DNA of 64,000 bases from DASUFE01 sp036274675 (GTDB lineage Bacteria > Pseudomonadota > Gammaproteobacteria > HTCC5015), in NCBI GenBank assembly GCA_036274675.1, contig DASUFE010000122.1, positions 62,001 to 126,000 of the forward strand, written 5' to 3'. Under the pieces are notes generated by a model. The model did no database searches, was not told the origin of the DNA, and was given only the letters and a program-made list of their open reading frames with translations. A program made the translations under genes and the position numbers. Below, piece after piece: positions 17,029-25,372 of the stretch (its first letter is position 1; the number at the start of each line of letters is the position of its first letter).

Positions 17029-18366
17029 ATGCAGCACTTATTCTCATTCGGTCTGCGCTGTCTGGCGGGCGGTTTTTTTATGGGGCTGGCGCTTGCCGGA
17101 TGCACCGCCAACGCCCCGTATCGAACGGATTATGCGCCTTGCGCCAGCGCCAAACCGGAAGCGGAATGTCCGGCCTCCTGTCTCGAGGAATACACCGATC
17201 CCGCGCATCCCGAACTGGCGTACACGCTGGGCTTTGTCGAGTTCGACGACCAGGGCCAGCTCTATGACCGCCGTCAGATGCAGACACTGCTCGATTATCT
17301 GTATCGAGCCGCCGCCCGCGACAATCTGCTGATGACGGTATTCGTGCACGGCTGGCATCACAACGCGGCGGCGGACGATGACAATATCTCCAATTTCCGG
17401 AAATCGCTGCTGGCGTTGAGCAAGCTTGAAACCTCCGACGCGCGCGCCAACCAGCGCCGCGCACGCAGGATCATCGGCATATATCTGGGCTGGCGCGGCG
17501 AGTCGGTGAGCGCTCCCGGGTTGAATTACCTGACTTTCTACGGCCGCAAGGACACGGCGGAAACGGTGGGGCATGGCGGCGTGACGGAATTGTTCACGCG
17601 GCTCGAGGAAATCCGCGATACCCGCGAGAGCTTGCGCGATCACGATCAGGCGGACAGCAACCGCCTGGTGGTGGTAGGGCACAGCTTCGGCGGCGCCGTG
17701 GTGTTTTCGGCCCTGTCGCAGATCCTGATGGAGCGCTTCGTCGATACCAAGGGGCCGGCGGGGATCAGCAGTAACATCAGAGGTTTCGGCGACCTGGTGG
17801 TGCTGATCAATCCGGCTTTTGAAGCCCTGCGCTTTGCGAGCCTCAGCGATATGGCGAACGAGCGCGCCGCTTACTTTCCGGATCAGGCGCCGGTGCTGGC
17901 GATCCTGACCTCGGAAACGGATTACGCCACCAAATATGCGTTCTGGGCGGGCCGCGCGCTATCCACGCTCTTCGACAGTCATCGCACGGTCGATCGCTTT
18001 AACAAGGGCGCCGGCAGGGAACAGGAAATTCATCAGGGCGAAGCTGACCGCAATACCATCGGCCATTTCAAACCTTATATAACGCACCGCCTGGACCCGG
18101 ATGCTTCGCTGCAGGAGGCTTCGATGCTGCAGGTGCTGGACAGCGTGCGCGACGGCTGGGCGCAGGACGCGCCGGGCCAGGAGATCCGTTTCCAGGGCTC
18201 GGTGCTGAAGCACCTCGACAGATCGGTCACCCGCAATCCTTACCTGAATATCGAAGTCGATAAGAAAATCATTCCGGGGCACAACGAGATTTACGATCCG
18301 CGGGTGCTGGACTTCCTGGCGAATCTGATTATGCTCTCGACCACCGAGAATGAAGCAGCCAAATAA
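17029..18366 (+). CDS. Alpha/beta-hydrolase lipoprotein
   Basis: 445 residues. A lipoprotein signal ends in lipobox LALAGC. The hydrolase core has HGWHHN (oxyanion side), nucleophile elbow GHSFGGA (Ser near 219) and a late His candidate (PGHNEIYD). It is probably an esterase or lipase exposed to the periplasm or outer membrane. The ATG at 17029 is preferred to 17020, because AAAAGG lies 8 nt before it and overlaps the earlier ATG. It follows the patatin-like gene by 140 nt with a repeat between, so the two are probably functionally linked lipid hydrolases. Confidence 0.75.
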   Translation: MQHLFSFGLRCLAGGFFMGLALAGCTANAPYRTDYAPCASAKPEAECPASCLEEYTDPAHPELAYTLGFVEFDDQGQLYDRRQMQTLLDYLYRAAARDNLLMTVFVHGWHHNAAADDDNISNFRKSLLALSKLETSDARANQRRARRIIGIYLGWRGESVSAPGLNYLTFYGRKDTAETVGHGGVTELFTRLEEIRDTRESLRDHDQADSNRLVVVGHSFGGAVVFSALSQILMERFVDTKGPAGISSNIRGFGDLVVLINPAFEALRFASLSDMANERAAYFPDQAPVLAILTSETDYATKYAFWAGRALSTLFDSHRTVDRFNKGAGREQEIHQGEADRNTIGHFKPYITHRLDPDASLQEASMLQVLDSVRDGWAQDAPGQEIRFQGSVLKHLDRSVTRNPYLNIEVDKKIIPGHNEIYDPRVLDFLANLIMLSTTENEAAK

Positions 18367-18374
18367 AAAGATTA

Positions 18375-18436
18375 TCTCGCGAAGCCGCCAGGTATAACCC
18401 CGTTAGAATTTTGATTCCTGGCGTCTTTGCGGGAGA
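18375..18436. repeat. Short inverted repeat of the TCTCGC / GCGGGAGA type
   Basis: TCTCGCGAAGCCGCCAGG (18375-18392) pairs with CCTGGCGTCTTTGCGGGAGA (18417-18436) with few mismatches. It lies just past the hydrolase stop and might act as a terminator, but no U-tract follows. Confidence 0.6.
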
Positions 18437-18504
18437 AAAATTTAAAAAGTCCTGGCGGCGTCGCGCGCTATTGTGGGTTTTCGAGAGATATTGGAAGATA
18501 CCGC

Positions 18505-18846
18505 ATGCCCGTTATCCTGCAGACCACGATCCTGCTGATGCTGTCGAACGTCTTTATGACCTTCGCCTGGTATGCGCACCTTAAGAACCTGCACCACAGG
18601 GCCTGGTACATCGCCGCGCTGGTGAGCTGGTTTATCGCGCTCTTCGAATACCTGCTGCAGGTGCCGGCCAACCGCATCGGCTACACCTCGCTCAGCCTGG
18701 CGCAACTGAAAATCCTGCAGGAAGTGGTCACGCTGAGCATCTTCGTGCCTTTCGTCATTCTCTACATGAAGCAGTCCATCAAGCTGGACTATCTGTGGGC
18801 GGGGTTCTGTTTGCTGGGGGCCGTGTACTTTATTTTCCGGAAATAG
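18505..18846 (+). CDS. Small four-helix membrane protein, DMT/DUF486 family
   Basis: 113 residues, four hydrophobic helices (about 1-20, 32-50, 70-88 and 94-111). It matches the DUF486 group of small multidrug-transporter-like proteins; the substrate is unknown. The ATG at 18505 has GGAAG upstream and gives a full-length family protein. The longer open frame from 18427 runs into the upstream repeat and is rejected. Confidence 0.8.
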   Translation: MPVILQTTILLMLSNVFMTFAWYAHLKNLHHRAWYIAALVSWFIALFEYLLQVPANRIGYTSLSLAQLKILQEVVTLSIFVPFVILYMKQSIKLDYLWAGFCLLGAVYFIFRK

Positions 18847-18878
18847 AATTCCGACGATCATTATCGGCCGTTGATTGC

Positions 18879-20696
18879 TTATTGAGCACTGCGTTTCCGC
18901 GACCGCCAGCCGATTAGAAGGGGTAGCAACCAGGCGGCTTCACCGCCACCGCCGCCACCGCCGGAATTGCCCTGGGTGGTTACGGAGAAGGTGTCGCTGA
19001 TGCCGCCGATGGTAAGTCGTGTGTTGAGGCGGGTGTTGTGAGCGCCTGAAGAGCGCAGTCTGACCTGGACTTTCTGGTTGCCGTTAATAGTGCCATCCGC
19101 GTCCGTGAAAGAACCGCCATCGATTGAGTATTCGCCGGCGCCGCTGATACGGATCGGAGCGCTGCTGATGCCGGTGATGGTGACGCGGTTGGAGACGACC
19201 GTCGTTTTGAGCGCGACCCCGGTCTTGTCGTTGAAACTGAAGGGATTGGGAACGGAATCCACGCCGCCATCACGCGCGGCGGTGACGGCGCCGTTCGCGT
19301 CCAGTATGCCGGCCCCGCAGCGGCTGGTCGTGCAGTCGTCATAGGCGTCGTTGGTGTTGGTCGGGAATACGCGCGCGGTATTCTTCAGCATGGCTTCTAC
19401 GTCGTCGGGCGGCAGACCGGGATCCATCGCTTTCATCAGGGCTACTGTGCCGGACACCAGCGGCGTCGAAAAACTGGTGCCCATGACATATTCATAAGCA
19501 TCGGCGCCGGCATTGGTAGTGCCCTTATTGCTGGTCGACAGTATAAGACCGTTCGACACTACTCCATTGCAACCGTGTCCTCTATCATTGCCGCCCGGCG
19601 CGCTCAGATCCACGTCGCTACCCACATTGGTATAACAGGTCTCGGCGCCGTCGCGGCTGGTGGCGGCGACGGCGATGACGTGATCGCAATTGGCGGGGGA
19701 CGAAATTTGACCCACCTGGCCATCGTTACCGGCGGCTACGACCACCGTCACGCCGGCGAGCACCGCCTCGTCGATGGCCGCTTGCTCACTTAAGCTGCAA
19801 GTTTCACCGAAGGCGCCCAGGCTCAGATTGATCACATCGGCGGGATTCGGATTGTCGATCGTCGGATGCAAGTCGGCCGCCCAACGGATAGCCTCGGCTA
19901 TATCGATCGAATCCCCGCCGCATTTGCCGAGCGCGCGGATCGGCAGTATGAGGGCATGATGGTCCAGGCCCGCAATACCTTGCGGCACCAGACTGTTTGT
20001 CTCTGCGATTATTACGCCGCTGACCAGGGTGCCGTGCCAGGAACTGTTTTCTGCTGGATGGGGATCGCCGGGGCATTCATTCGTCGCCACGGCATCACCG
20101 GGATCGGCCGGGTCGTTATCAATACCTGGATCATCGTCATTGTCCAGCGTCGTATCGGAGTAAAAATCATAGCCGGGCAGCACACGCCCTCCGGCAATAT
20201 CCTCATGCTGCAAAATTCCGGTGTCTATTACGGCGACGACGATGGATGAATCTCCGCGTGTGATATCCCAGGCATTCTGGGCGTCGATCGCGCCGCGTTC
20301 GGCGGTGAAGGGCTTGAGATACCACTGTTCGGTGGCATAGGCGGGATCGTTCGGAATAAAAGCTGTTGGGTAACGGCGGTAGGCCGGCTCGGCGTATTCC
20401 ACATCGTCCCGTTGCATCAGCTCTTTCGCAATGAGACGGGCTTCGCCGGCGGAGCGCGGTTGATCCAGGTAATAAACGTCGCCGTTATCGCCTGTCTTGA
20501 CCTTGGCGTAGTGCAGTCTGCCTCTGCTGTGCTGGACGGTCGCCCGTTGTGCGGGCTGAATTTTTTGACCGGACGAATCTTTGTATTTGATGACGATGCG
20601 TGTGACGAGGCCGGAGTGCATATTGCCGCCAGCCCAGGCCGCGCCATGCGTGGCGGTTAAAGCCAGCGCGATCAAGAGCAGGGATTTCAGGTGCAT
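18879..20696 (-). CDS. Secreted subtilisin-like (S8) protease with GlyGly-CTERM tail
   Basis: About 605 residues: Sec signal peptide (ends AWA), an I9-like propeptide (about 30-105), then the catalytic domain. The triad is Asp in AVIDTG (about 158), His in SSWHGT (about 221) and Ser in GTSFSTP (about 408), with oxyanion Asn in AAGND. The C-terminus is a poly-Gly stretch, a hydrophobic helix (AAWLLPLLIGW) and RSRKR. This is the GlyGly-CTERM signal, known to be removed by rhombosortase during type II secretion. The start at 20696 has AAAGG upstream; ATG-ATG at 20717 is an alternative with a more basic n-region. The upstream gene encodes a propeptide-like lipoprotein. Confidence 0.9.
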   Translation of the reverse strand: MHLKSLLLIALALTATHGAAWAGGNMHSGLVTRIVIKYKDSSGQKIQPAQRATVQHSRGRLHYAKVKTGDNGDVYYLDQPRSAGEARLIAKELMQRDDVEYAEPAYRRYPTAFIPNDPAYATEQWYLKPFTAERGAIDAQNAWDITRGDSSIVVAVIDTGILQHEDIAGGRVLPGYDFYSDTTLDNDDDPGIDNDPADPGDAVATNECPGDPHPAENSSWHGTLVSGVIIAETNSLVPQGIAGLDHHALILPIRALGKCGGDSIDIAEAIRWAADLHPTIDNPNPADVINLSLGAFGETCSLSEQAAIDEAVLAGVTVVVAAGNDGQVGQISSPANCDHVIAVAATSRDGAETCYTNVGSDVDLSAPGGNDRGHGCNGVVSNGLILSTSNKGTTNAGADAYEYVMGTSFSTPLVSGTVALMKAMDPGLPPDDVEAMLKNTARVFPTNTNDAYDDCTTSRCGAGILDANGAVTAARDGGVDSVPNPFSFNDKTGVALKTTVVSNRVTITGISSAPIRISGAGEYSIDGGSFTDADGTINGNQKVQVRLRSSGAHNTRLNTRLTIGGISDTFSVTTQGNSGGGGGGGEAAWLLPLLIGWRSRKRSAQ

Positions 20697-20718
20697 ATAT
20701 GCCTTTCGTTTCATCATA

Positions 20719-21054
20719 TTAATTCTGTATTTTCCGTTTTCGGTTCATTTCCGCGTAGCGCACGCCCTTGTGCTGGCTGAGCCCGTCCAGCTTGCTCGTC
20801 AACGACGCTTCGTCGTCGGCGGTCTGGCAATTATATACATAAGCATTGCCGCCGATCGGCCGTATCAGCTGCAATTCACAGCCGAGCGCATCGCCCAGGC
20901 GTATCAGTAACGCGGGATCGGGAGAGCTCACCGTTTCATCGAAGCCGATAACGATGCGGGCCGGGTTCGCCCCAGCTTGTTGACTGCCCGTATTCTGGCA
21001 ACCCCAGACAATACAAACTAAAGGCAGTATCCGCCAAAGCATTCCAAAGCGCAT
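20719..21054 (-). CDS. Lipoprotein resembling a stand-alone protease propeptide
   Basis: About 111 residues with lipobox IVWGC near the N-terminus. The mature part aligns by eye with the propeptide of the adjacent subtilase. RIVIGFD matches RIVIKYK, and the ending GVRYAEMNRK matches DVEYAEPAYRR, with similar spacing between. Such I9-like domains fold and inhibit subtilases, so this may be a membrane-held inhibitor or foldase for the neighbour. The genes are nearly contiguous (stop at 20719, next ATG at 20717 or 20696). The ATG at 21054 is preferred, with AGAGA upstream; 21066 and 21042 are also possible. Confidence 0.65.
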   Translation of the reverse strand: MRFGMLWRILPLVCIVWGCQNTGSQQAGANPARIVIGFDETVSSPDPALLIRLGDALGCELQLIRPIGGNAYVYNCQTADDEASLTSKLDGLSQHKGVRYAEMNRKRKIQN

Positions 21055-21262
21055 GGTTTCTCTCATTTAACCCGGGAATAAATTATAGGCTGATTAGACT
21101 GCGAGCCGCAGCCCGCGGTGTGATCCAGCTAACAGAATGGAACTTTGTGGAACGGTTCCGTTATCCGTGGGCGGTAAAAACGGGTTGCAATCGGGGATCT
21201 TGGCCTCATATTGAACTTGCGGCCGGTCTCCGGCCACCAAAGCTTTAAGCAGAGCGTAAATT

Positions 21263-21592
21263 GTGGAAATGTACAGGCAACAGGCAAAATTCAGCATCGG
21301 GCAGATCGTAAGACATGCCGAATACGGTTACCGCGGAGTGATCGCGGATGTGGATCCTCAGTATCTGGGTACCGAAGAGTGGTATATCGCCGCCACCGAA
21401 CCACCGGCGCGGCCATCGAAGTGGCAGCCCTGGTACCACGTCCTGGTGGATCAGGACAGCGCCCAGACTTACGTCGCGGAACAGAGCTTACACTCGGATA
21501 TTTCGACGGAACCGGTGGAGCATCCCTATATGGATGTCTTTTTCTCGGGTTTCGAGCGCGATCACTACGTGACTCGCCAGTCGATGAACTGA
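21263..21592 (+). CDS. hspQ: Heat-shock protein HspQ
   Basis: 109 residues matching the HspQ (YccV-like) family: KFSIGQIVRHAEYGYRGVI, then an insert and WYHVLVDQ, TYVAEQSL and PYMDVFF, in the order seen in the E. coli protein. HspQ is a small cytoplasmic protein that affects DnaA stability and Lon activity in enterics. The start is GTG 21263 or ATG 21269; AGAG fits GTG spacing better. A CACAGAG repeat begins 5 nt past the stop. Confidence 0.85.
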   Translation: MEMYRQQAKFSIGQIVRHAEYGYRGVIADVDPQYLGTEEWYIAATEPPARPSKWQPWYHVLVDQDSAQTYVAEQSLHSDISTEPVEHPYMDVFFSGFERDHYVTRQSMN

Positions 21593-21597
21593 AAACC

Positions 21598-21690
21598 AAC
21601 CACAGAGTACACAGAGCGCACTGAGGGAATTCGCGTGCGGCTTTTTGTCTTTAATAAATAATCTCTGTATTCTCGGTGCTCTCTGTGGTT
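21598..21690. repeat. CACAGAG-type palindromic repeat, copy 2
   Basis: Begins AACCACAGAG and ends CTCTCTGTGGTT, with a divergent centre of about 45 nt. It fills the space between hspQ and the TerB-like gene; the TerB-like ribosome site (GAGGG) follows immediately. Confidence 0.88.
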
Positions 21691-21706
21691 TATTAGAGGG
21701 CTCGTT

Positions 21707-22180
21707 ATGTTGAGCGTTATCAAACGACTCCGGCAGTCGCTGGCTGCCGCGGCGGAGACGGCGGTTGCGCCGTTCAGTGATTTACAACTTGCCGCCGGCG
21801 TATTGCTGCTGGAAGTGGGCAGCTCCGATTTTGAGCACCATCCTGAAGAGAAGGCGGCCGCGCTCGGGGCGCTCGGCCGTGCATTCGGCCTGAACGCGCA
21901 GCAGCTGGAAATTCTGTACGAACATGCCGTGCACTCGGCCGATAATGCGGTGTCGCTTTATGAATTTATCGGCGTAATCAATCGCGAATGCGACCAGGCG
22001 CAGAAAATGCGGTTGCTCGAGGATTTGTGGCGGGTGGCCTTCGCCGATGGGCGTCTCGATAAATACGAAGATCACAGGATCCGGCGGATCGCGGAATTAC
22101 TGTATATGCCGCACCGGGCGTTTATTCAAAGCAAGCATGCCGCGGAAGCGGCGATCTCAGGGAAAGGAGTGGATACCTGA
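21707..22180 (+). CDS. TerB-like protein
   Basis: 157 residues, all-helical, in the TerB superfamily. It has LAAGVLLLEVGSSD at the first helix and a second acidic helix pair, WRVAFADGRLDKYED, the typical metal-binding repeat of TerB-like domains. Soluble, no signal. The family includes tellurite-resistance proteins, but isolated chromosomal members often have no known role. GAGGG precedes the ATG. It is convergent with the HU-like gene across a run of hairpins. Confidence 0.8.
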   Translation: MLSVIKRLRQSLAAAAETAVAPFSDLQLAAGVLLLEVGSSDFEHHPEEKAAALGALGRAFGLNAQQLEILYEHAVHSADNAVSLYEFIGVINRECDQAQKMRLLEDLWRVAFADGRLDKYEDHRIRRIAELLYMPHRAFIQSKHAAEAAISGKGVDT

Positions 22181-22265
22181 CTCCGGAAGGGCCGGGCCCT
22201 TCCGGAATCCGGTGACGATGACTGTTATAAGCTCTGAATAAATCCATCCCGGACTTTTCAGAGCA

Positions 22266-22375
22266 GGCAAAGCAAAAGGCGCGCCTTTTGCTTTGCTTCA
22301 TTTTTCAAACACTGTGTTTGAAAAATGCCGGCACTTCCATGTGCCGAGCGGAACCACCAATTAATCAGCGGTTCC
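22266..22375. terminator. Cluster of four hairpins between convergent genes
   Basis: In order: a perfect 30-nt palindrome at 22267-22296 (arm GCAAAGCAAAAGGCG); a near-perfect one at 22299-22327 (CATTTTTCAAACAC and its complement); CGGCAC/GTGCCG at 22329-22346; and GGAACC/GGTTCC at 22350-22375, touching the HU stop. The third, read on the minus strand, is followed by GCATTTTT and would terminate the HU-like gene. The first, read on the plus strand and followed by TTCATTTTTC, would terminate the TerB-like gene. Confidence 0.75.
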
Positions 22376-22696
22376 TTAGGGCATTTCTTTCAGCGCTTTC
22401 AACGGCAGAGCCTTCACGACCTTGCGGGCGGGCTTGGCTTTGAAAACAGTTTCTTCGCCGGTGAAAGGATTGATGCCTTTGCGTTCCTTCGTCGCAGGCT
22501 TCTTGATGACCTTGATCTTCAACAGACCGGGGACGGTGAAAAGGCCCCCCTTGCGCAGGCTTTTCTCGATCAGGCCGGTCATTGAGTCGAACACTGAGGC
22601 AACCTGTTTCCGGGACAAGCCGGTGTCTTCGGAAATGTGCGCATAAACTTCGGACTTGCTCGGAGCTTTTACAGCAGAAGATTTGTTTTTGGCCAT
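22376..22696 (-). CDS. HU/IHF-family DNA-binding protein
   Basis: 106 residues. It has the HU fold: an N-terminal helical half (SKSEVYAHISEDTGLSRKQV) and the beta-arm region with GLLKIKVIKKPATKERKG and NPFTGEE, the conserved NP at the arm tip. It has a Lys-rich extension at both ends compared with about 90 residues for HU itself, so it is probably a paralogue rather than the main HU. GGGAG precedes the ATG. Confidence 0.85.
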   Translation of the reverse strand: MAKNKSSAVKAPSKSEVYAHISEDTGLSRKQVASVFDSMTGLIEKSLRKGGLFTVPGLLKIKVIKKPATKERKGINPFTGEETVFKAKPARKVVKALPLKALKEMP

Positions 22697-22913
22697 TCAA
22701 TTTACTCCCAAGATTTATCAGGTGATCAGGTGAAACTAGGCCGGAAAGATACCATATTTTTCGATAAATACCATACCGGATTGCGGCGATAAGCCTGTTT
22801 TTAAGGTGTTTTTTTGCACTACGACTCTTGATTTCCCGAGTGTAATTTTTTCAAATCCAGAATCTTCCGCGAAATCACCGTTTCCATCCATGACAGAGCG
22901 GGTTTTTCGGGAC

Positions 22914-23513
22914 TCAGGCGTTGTTTTTCTGGAATCTGTAGAGAGCGATTTCGGACAACAGGTTGGGCATCAGATTGATTACGGCGCTTGCCTGATGGCT
23001 GTGATCCAGGACGGTCCGCTCAACGATGTTGATGTCCTTCTTCCGGCAGAGCTCTTCAAAATCCTTAAGTGTGCACAGGTGTATGTTCGGCGTGTCGTAC
23101 CAGCTGTGCCCCAGCGTCCGGGTAACGGGCATCTGCCCGGCCAGCGCGAACTGCAGGCGGCACTTCCAGTGCCCGACATTCGGGAAGGACACGATGCCCT
23201 GCCGGCCGATGCGCAGCATTTCCTGCAGCAGCCGGTCGGGAAAATGCATGGCCTGCAACGATTGGGTCATGACCACATAGTCGAAGGAATCCTCGTCAAA
23301 GTCGGACAGTCCGGCGTCGAGGTCGGTCTGGATGACGTTCACGCCCTTGTCCAGGCATTCGACAATGTGCTGCGGATCGATCTCGATTCCGTAGCCGGTC
23401 ACGTTCTTGCGGGTCTGCAGATGCTCGAGCAGTGCGCCGTCGCCGCAAGCGAGGTCCAGTACTCGACTGTCCGGTTTAATCCATTCGCTGATCAGCGACA
23501 GCTCGGCTCTCAT
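22914..23513 (-). CDS. metW: Methionine biosynthesis protein MetW
   Basis: 199 residues with a SAM-methyltransferase-like fold: VLDLACGDG (motif I), YGIEID, and FPNVGHW typical of MetW. In Proteobacteria it accompanies MetX and is needed for its activity. The ATG overlaps the metX stop (ATGA), so the two are translationally coupled. Cytoplasmic. Confidence 0.93.
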   Translation of the reverse strand: MRAELSLISEWIKPDSRVLDLACGDGALLEHLQTRKNVTGYGIEIDPQHIVECLDKGVNVIQTDLDAGLSDFDEDSFDYVVMTQSLQAMHFPDRLLQEMLRIGRQGIVSFPNVGHWKCRLQFALAGQMPVTRTLGHSWYDTPNIHLCTLKDFEELCRKKDINIVERTVLDHSHQASAVINLMPNLLSEIALYRFQKNNA

Positions 23514-24733
23514 GGGGTTGCTTTGGCTCCCGAAAGTTCGACGGCCGCCCGCTTCAGGTAGCTGGAGAGCACGCGCATGTACTGAGGATTTTTCAACAGG
23601 AAGGCATCGTGTCCCTGATTGGCGTCGATTTCGGCATAACTTACGTCGCGGTCCGCATCGAGCAACGCCTTCACGATTTCACGAGAACGCTGCGGCGGGA
23701 AGCGCCAGTCGGAGGTAAAGGATACGACCAGGAATTCACTCTTGGTCTTCGCGAAGGCCTTGGACAAATTGTTGTCGTATTCCGCCGCCGGATCGAAATA
23801 ATCCAGCGCCTTGGTCATCAGCAGGTAAGTGTTGGCGTCGAAGCGGTCGACGAAAGACTGCCCCTGGTAATGCAGGTAGCTCTCGACCTGGAACTCCACC
23901 TTGTCGTAGGAATAGCTGAAGTCCTTGCGGACTTTGGGTTCCAGGCTTCCCGACTCGCCTCGCTTCGTTTTATTGCTTTTGTGTTCACCCTGTTGCAGTT
24001 CGCGGCCGAATTTGTCGCCCATCGCATCGTCCGACTGGTAGGTGATGTGGCCGAGCATGCGCGCCAGCTGCAGGCCGCGCGCGGGGACTGTGTTGTTTTC
24101 GAAATAGCGGCCGCCGTGAAAATCCGGGTCCGAGAGTATCGCCGCGCGCGCGATGACGTTGAAGGCGATATTCTGCGCCGTCAATTTAGGCGCGCCCGCG
24201 ACGATCAGGGTGTGCCGCATGCTTTCGGGATAATCGATGGCCCATTGCAGCGCCTGCATCCCGCCCAGGCTGCCGCCGATCACAGCCGCCCACTTCGAAA
24301 TGCCGAGCCTTTCCATCAGGCGGTACTGGCTGTTCACCCAGTCCTTGACCGTTACAATCGGAAAGTCCTGGCCGTAGGGTTTGCCGGTGCGCGGATTGAT
24401 CGAGACCGGGCCGGTTGAACCGGCGCAGCCTCCCAGGTTGTTAAGCGATACGACGTAGTAGAAATCGGTGTCGATCGGCTTGCCGGGGCCGATGGCGTTT
24501 TCCCACCATCCTGCCTTGCCTTCGGGGGTATAACCCGCCGCGTGGTGGTCGCCTGACAGTGCGTGGCAGATCAGCACCGCGTTGCTGCGCTGCTCGTTCA
24601 GGCGGCCGTAGGTCTCGACCACCAGCGTGTAGGCATCCAGGGTTTTGCCGCTTTGCAATTTCAGCGGCTTATCGAAATGGACCTGCTGGGGTTTGACGAT
24701 GCCGACGGAATCGGCTGGAATGGGTTGGGGCAT
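23510..24733 (-). CDS. metX: Homoserine O-acyltransferase MetX
   Basis: 407-residue alpha/beta-hydrolase-fold acyltransferase. Motifs include CHALSGDHHAAG, NNLGGCAGSTGP, nucleophile elbow GGSLGGMQ, and FTSDWRFPP and NQGHDAF with the catalytic Asp and His. It activates homoserine for methionine synthesis; acetyl versus succinyl preference cannot be told by eye. Between FGREL and VEFQVESYL there is an insertion of roughly 20 basic residues, absent from the Pseudomonas protein as I remember it (about 23925-24000). It overlaps metW by 4 nt. No SAM riboswitch was recognised upstream. Confidence 0.92.
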   Translation of the reverse strand: MPQPIPADSVGIVKPQQVHFDKPLKLQSGKTLDAYTLVVETYGRLNEQRSNAVLICHALSGDHHAAGYTPEGKAGWWENAIGPGKPIDTDFYYVVSLNNLGGCAGSTGPVSINPRTGKPYGQDFPIVTVKDWVNSQYRLMERLGISKWAAVIGGSLGGMQALQWAIDYPESMRHTLIVAGAPKLTAQNIAFNVIARAAILSDPDFHGGRYFENNTVPARGLQLARMLGHITYQSDDAMGDKFGRELQQGEHKSNKTKRGESGSLEPKVRKDFSYSYDKVEFQVESYLHYQGQSFVDRFDANTYLLMTKALDYFDPAAEYDNNLSKAFAKTKSEFLVVSFTSDWRFPPQRSREIVKALLDADRDVSYAEIDANQGHDAFLLKNPQYMRVLSSYLKRAAVELSGAKATP

Positions 24734-25075
24734 CGCTGTCTGTCTCGCCGTCTCGCAGGGGGCCTGGATAGAACGCGGAGTTTATCACGCAGGGTCCGGC
24801 ACGCAATATCCATCAGATGCCGGGGGGGATAAAAAGAGGTCTCTCGCCGAGCACGCAGAGATCGCTGGAAATTAATGTTTGTTCGCGGAGTTTCCAAGAT
24901 CCGCAGTGCAGCCCGCAGGAGAGTGTCTGTCTGTGGGCATTCTTTGTTCTTAAGCGCGTTCTTCGAACACGCCTCTGCGCACTTGACGAGCCTGTATTTA
25001 ATGACTGAAGCGTCTCTGCGAACTTTGCGAGAGAGTCTTTTTTGGCGTTATGCGCGCGCTATGCATGTGGCGCTA
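24734..25075. other. Gene-free stretch with inverted repeats before metX
   Basis: An imperfect inverted repeat frames the region: CTCTCGCCGAGCACGCAGAG near 24843 and CTCTGCGAACTTTGCGAGAG near 25012. Inside is a second element with the hairpin GCGCGTTCTTCGAACACGC (24955-24973), nearly identical to one at 41707-41726. The metX promoter must lie at 24734-24840. No gene is supported. Confidence 0.6.
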
Positions 25076-25372
25076 TTATGGTCCGGTGATCCACTCCGGC
25101 AGCGCCGCTGGACTGAGGATTTCGATTTTTTTATAGCGGGAAGTTTCGCCTTGAAGGATGCGGATCGCGCTTTGCGGCACCGCGAAGCTCTTGCCGAGAA
25201 AACGTAACACCGCCTGATTCGCCTTGCCGTCGACAGGCGGCGCCTTGATCTTCAACTTGATGCAATGGTTGAAAATGCCCGCGTAGTCGTCCTTGGGAGC
25301 ATTGGGCTGTATATAGACATTCAGTAGCAGACCATCTTTTTGCCAGTGGTAAGCCGGCGGCGCCTTGTTCAT
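25076..25372 (-). CDS. yggU: DUF167 (YggU) family protein
   Basis: 98-residue cytoplasmic protein with the family pattern VYIQPNAPKDDYAG, LKIKAPPVDGKAN and GETSRYKKIEI. Function is unknown in any organism I know. It overlaps yggT by 4 nt, and the order proC-yggT-yggU is conserved in Gammaproteobacteria. Confidence 0.9.
   Translation of the reverse strand: MNKAPPAYHWQKDGLLLNVYIQPNAPKDDYAGIFNHCIKLKIKAPPVDGKANQAVLRFLGKSFAVPQSAIRILQGETSRYKKIEILSPAALPEWITGP

Noticed and set aside
22267..22327. Palindromes as a phage attachment or IS end
   Set aside because: No integrase or transposase and no second copy in the window; the place between convergent genes fits terminators.
24734..24840. SAM riboswitch before metX
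   Set aside because: No conserved SAM-aptamer stems could be drawn; only repeats and a short leader are present.
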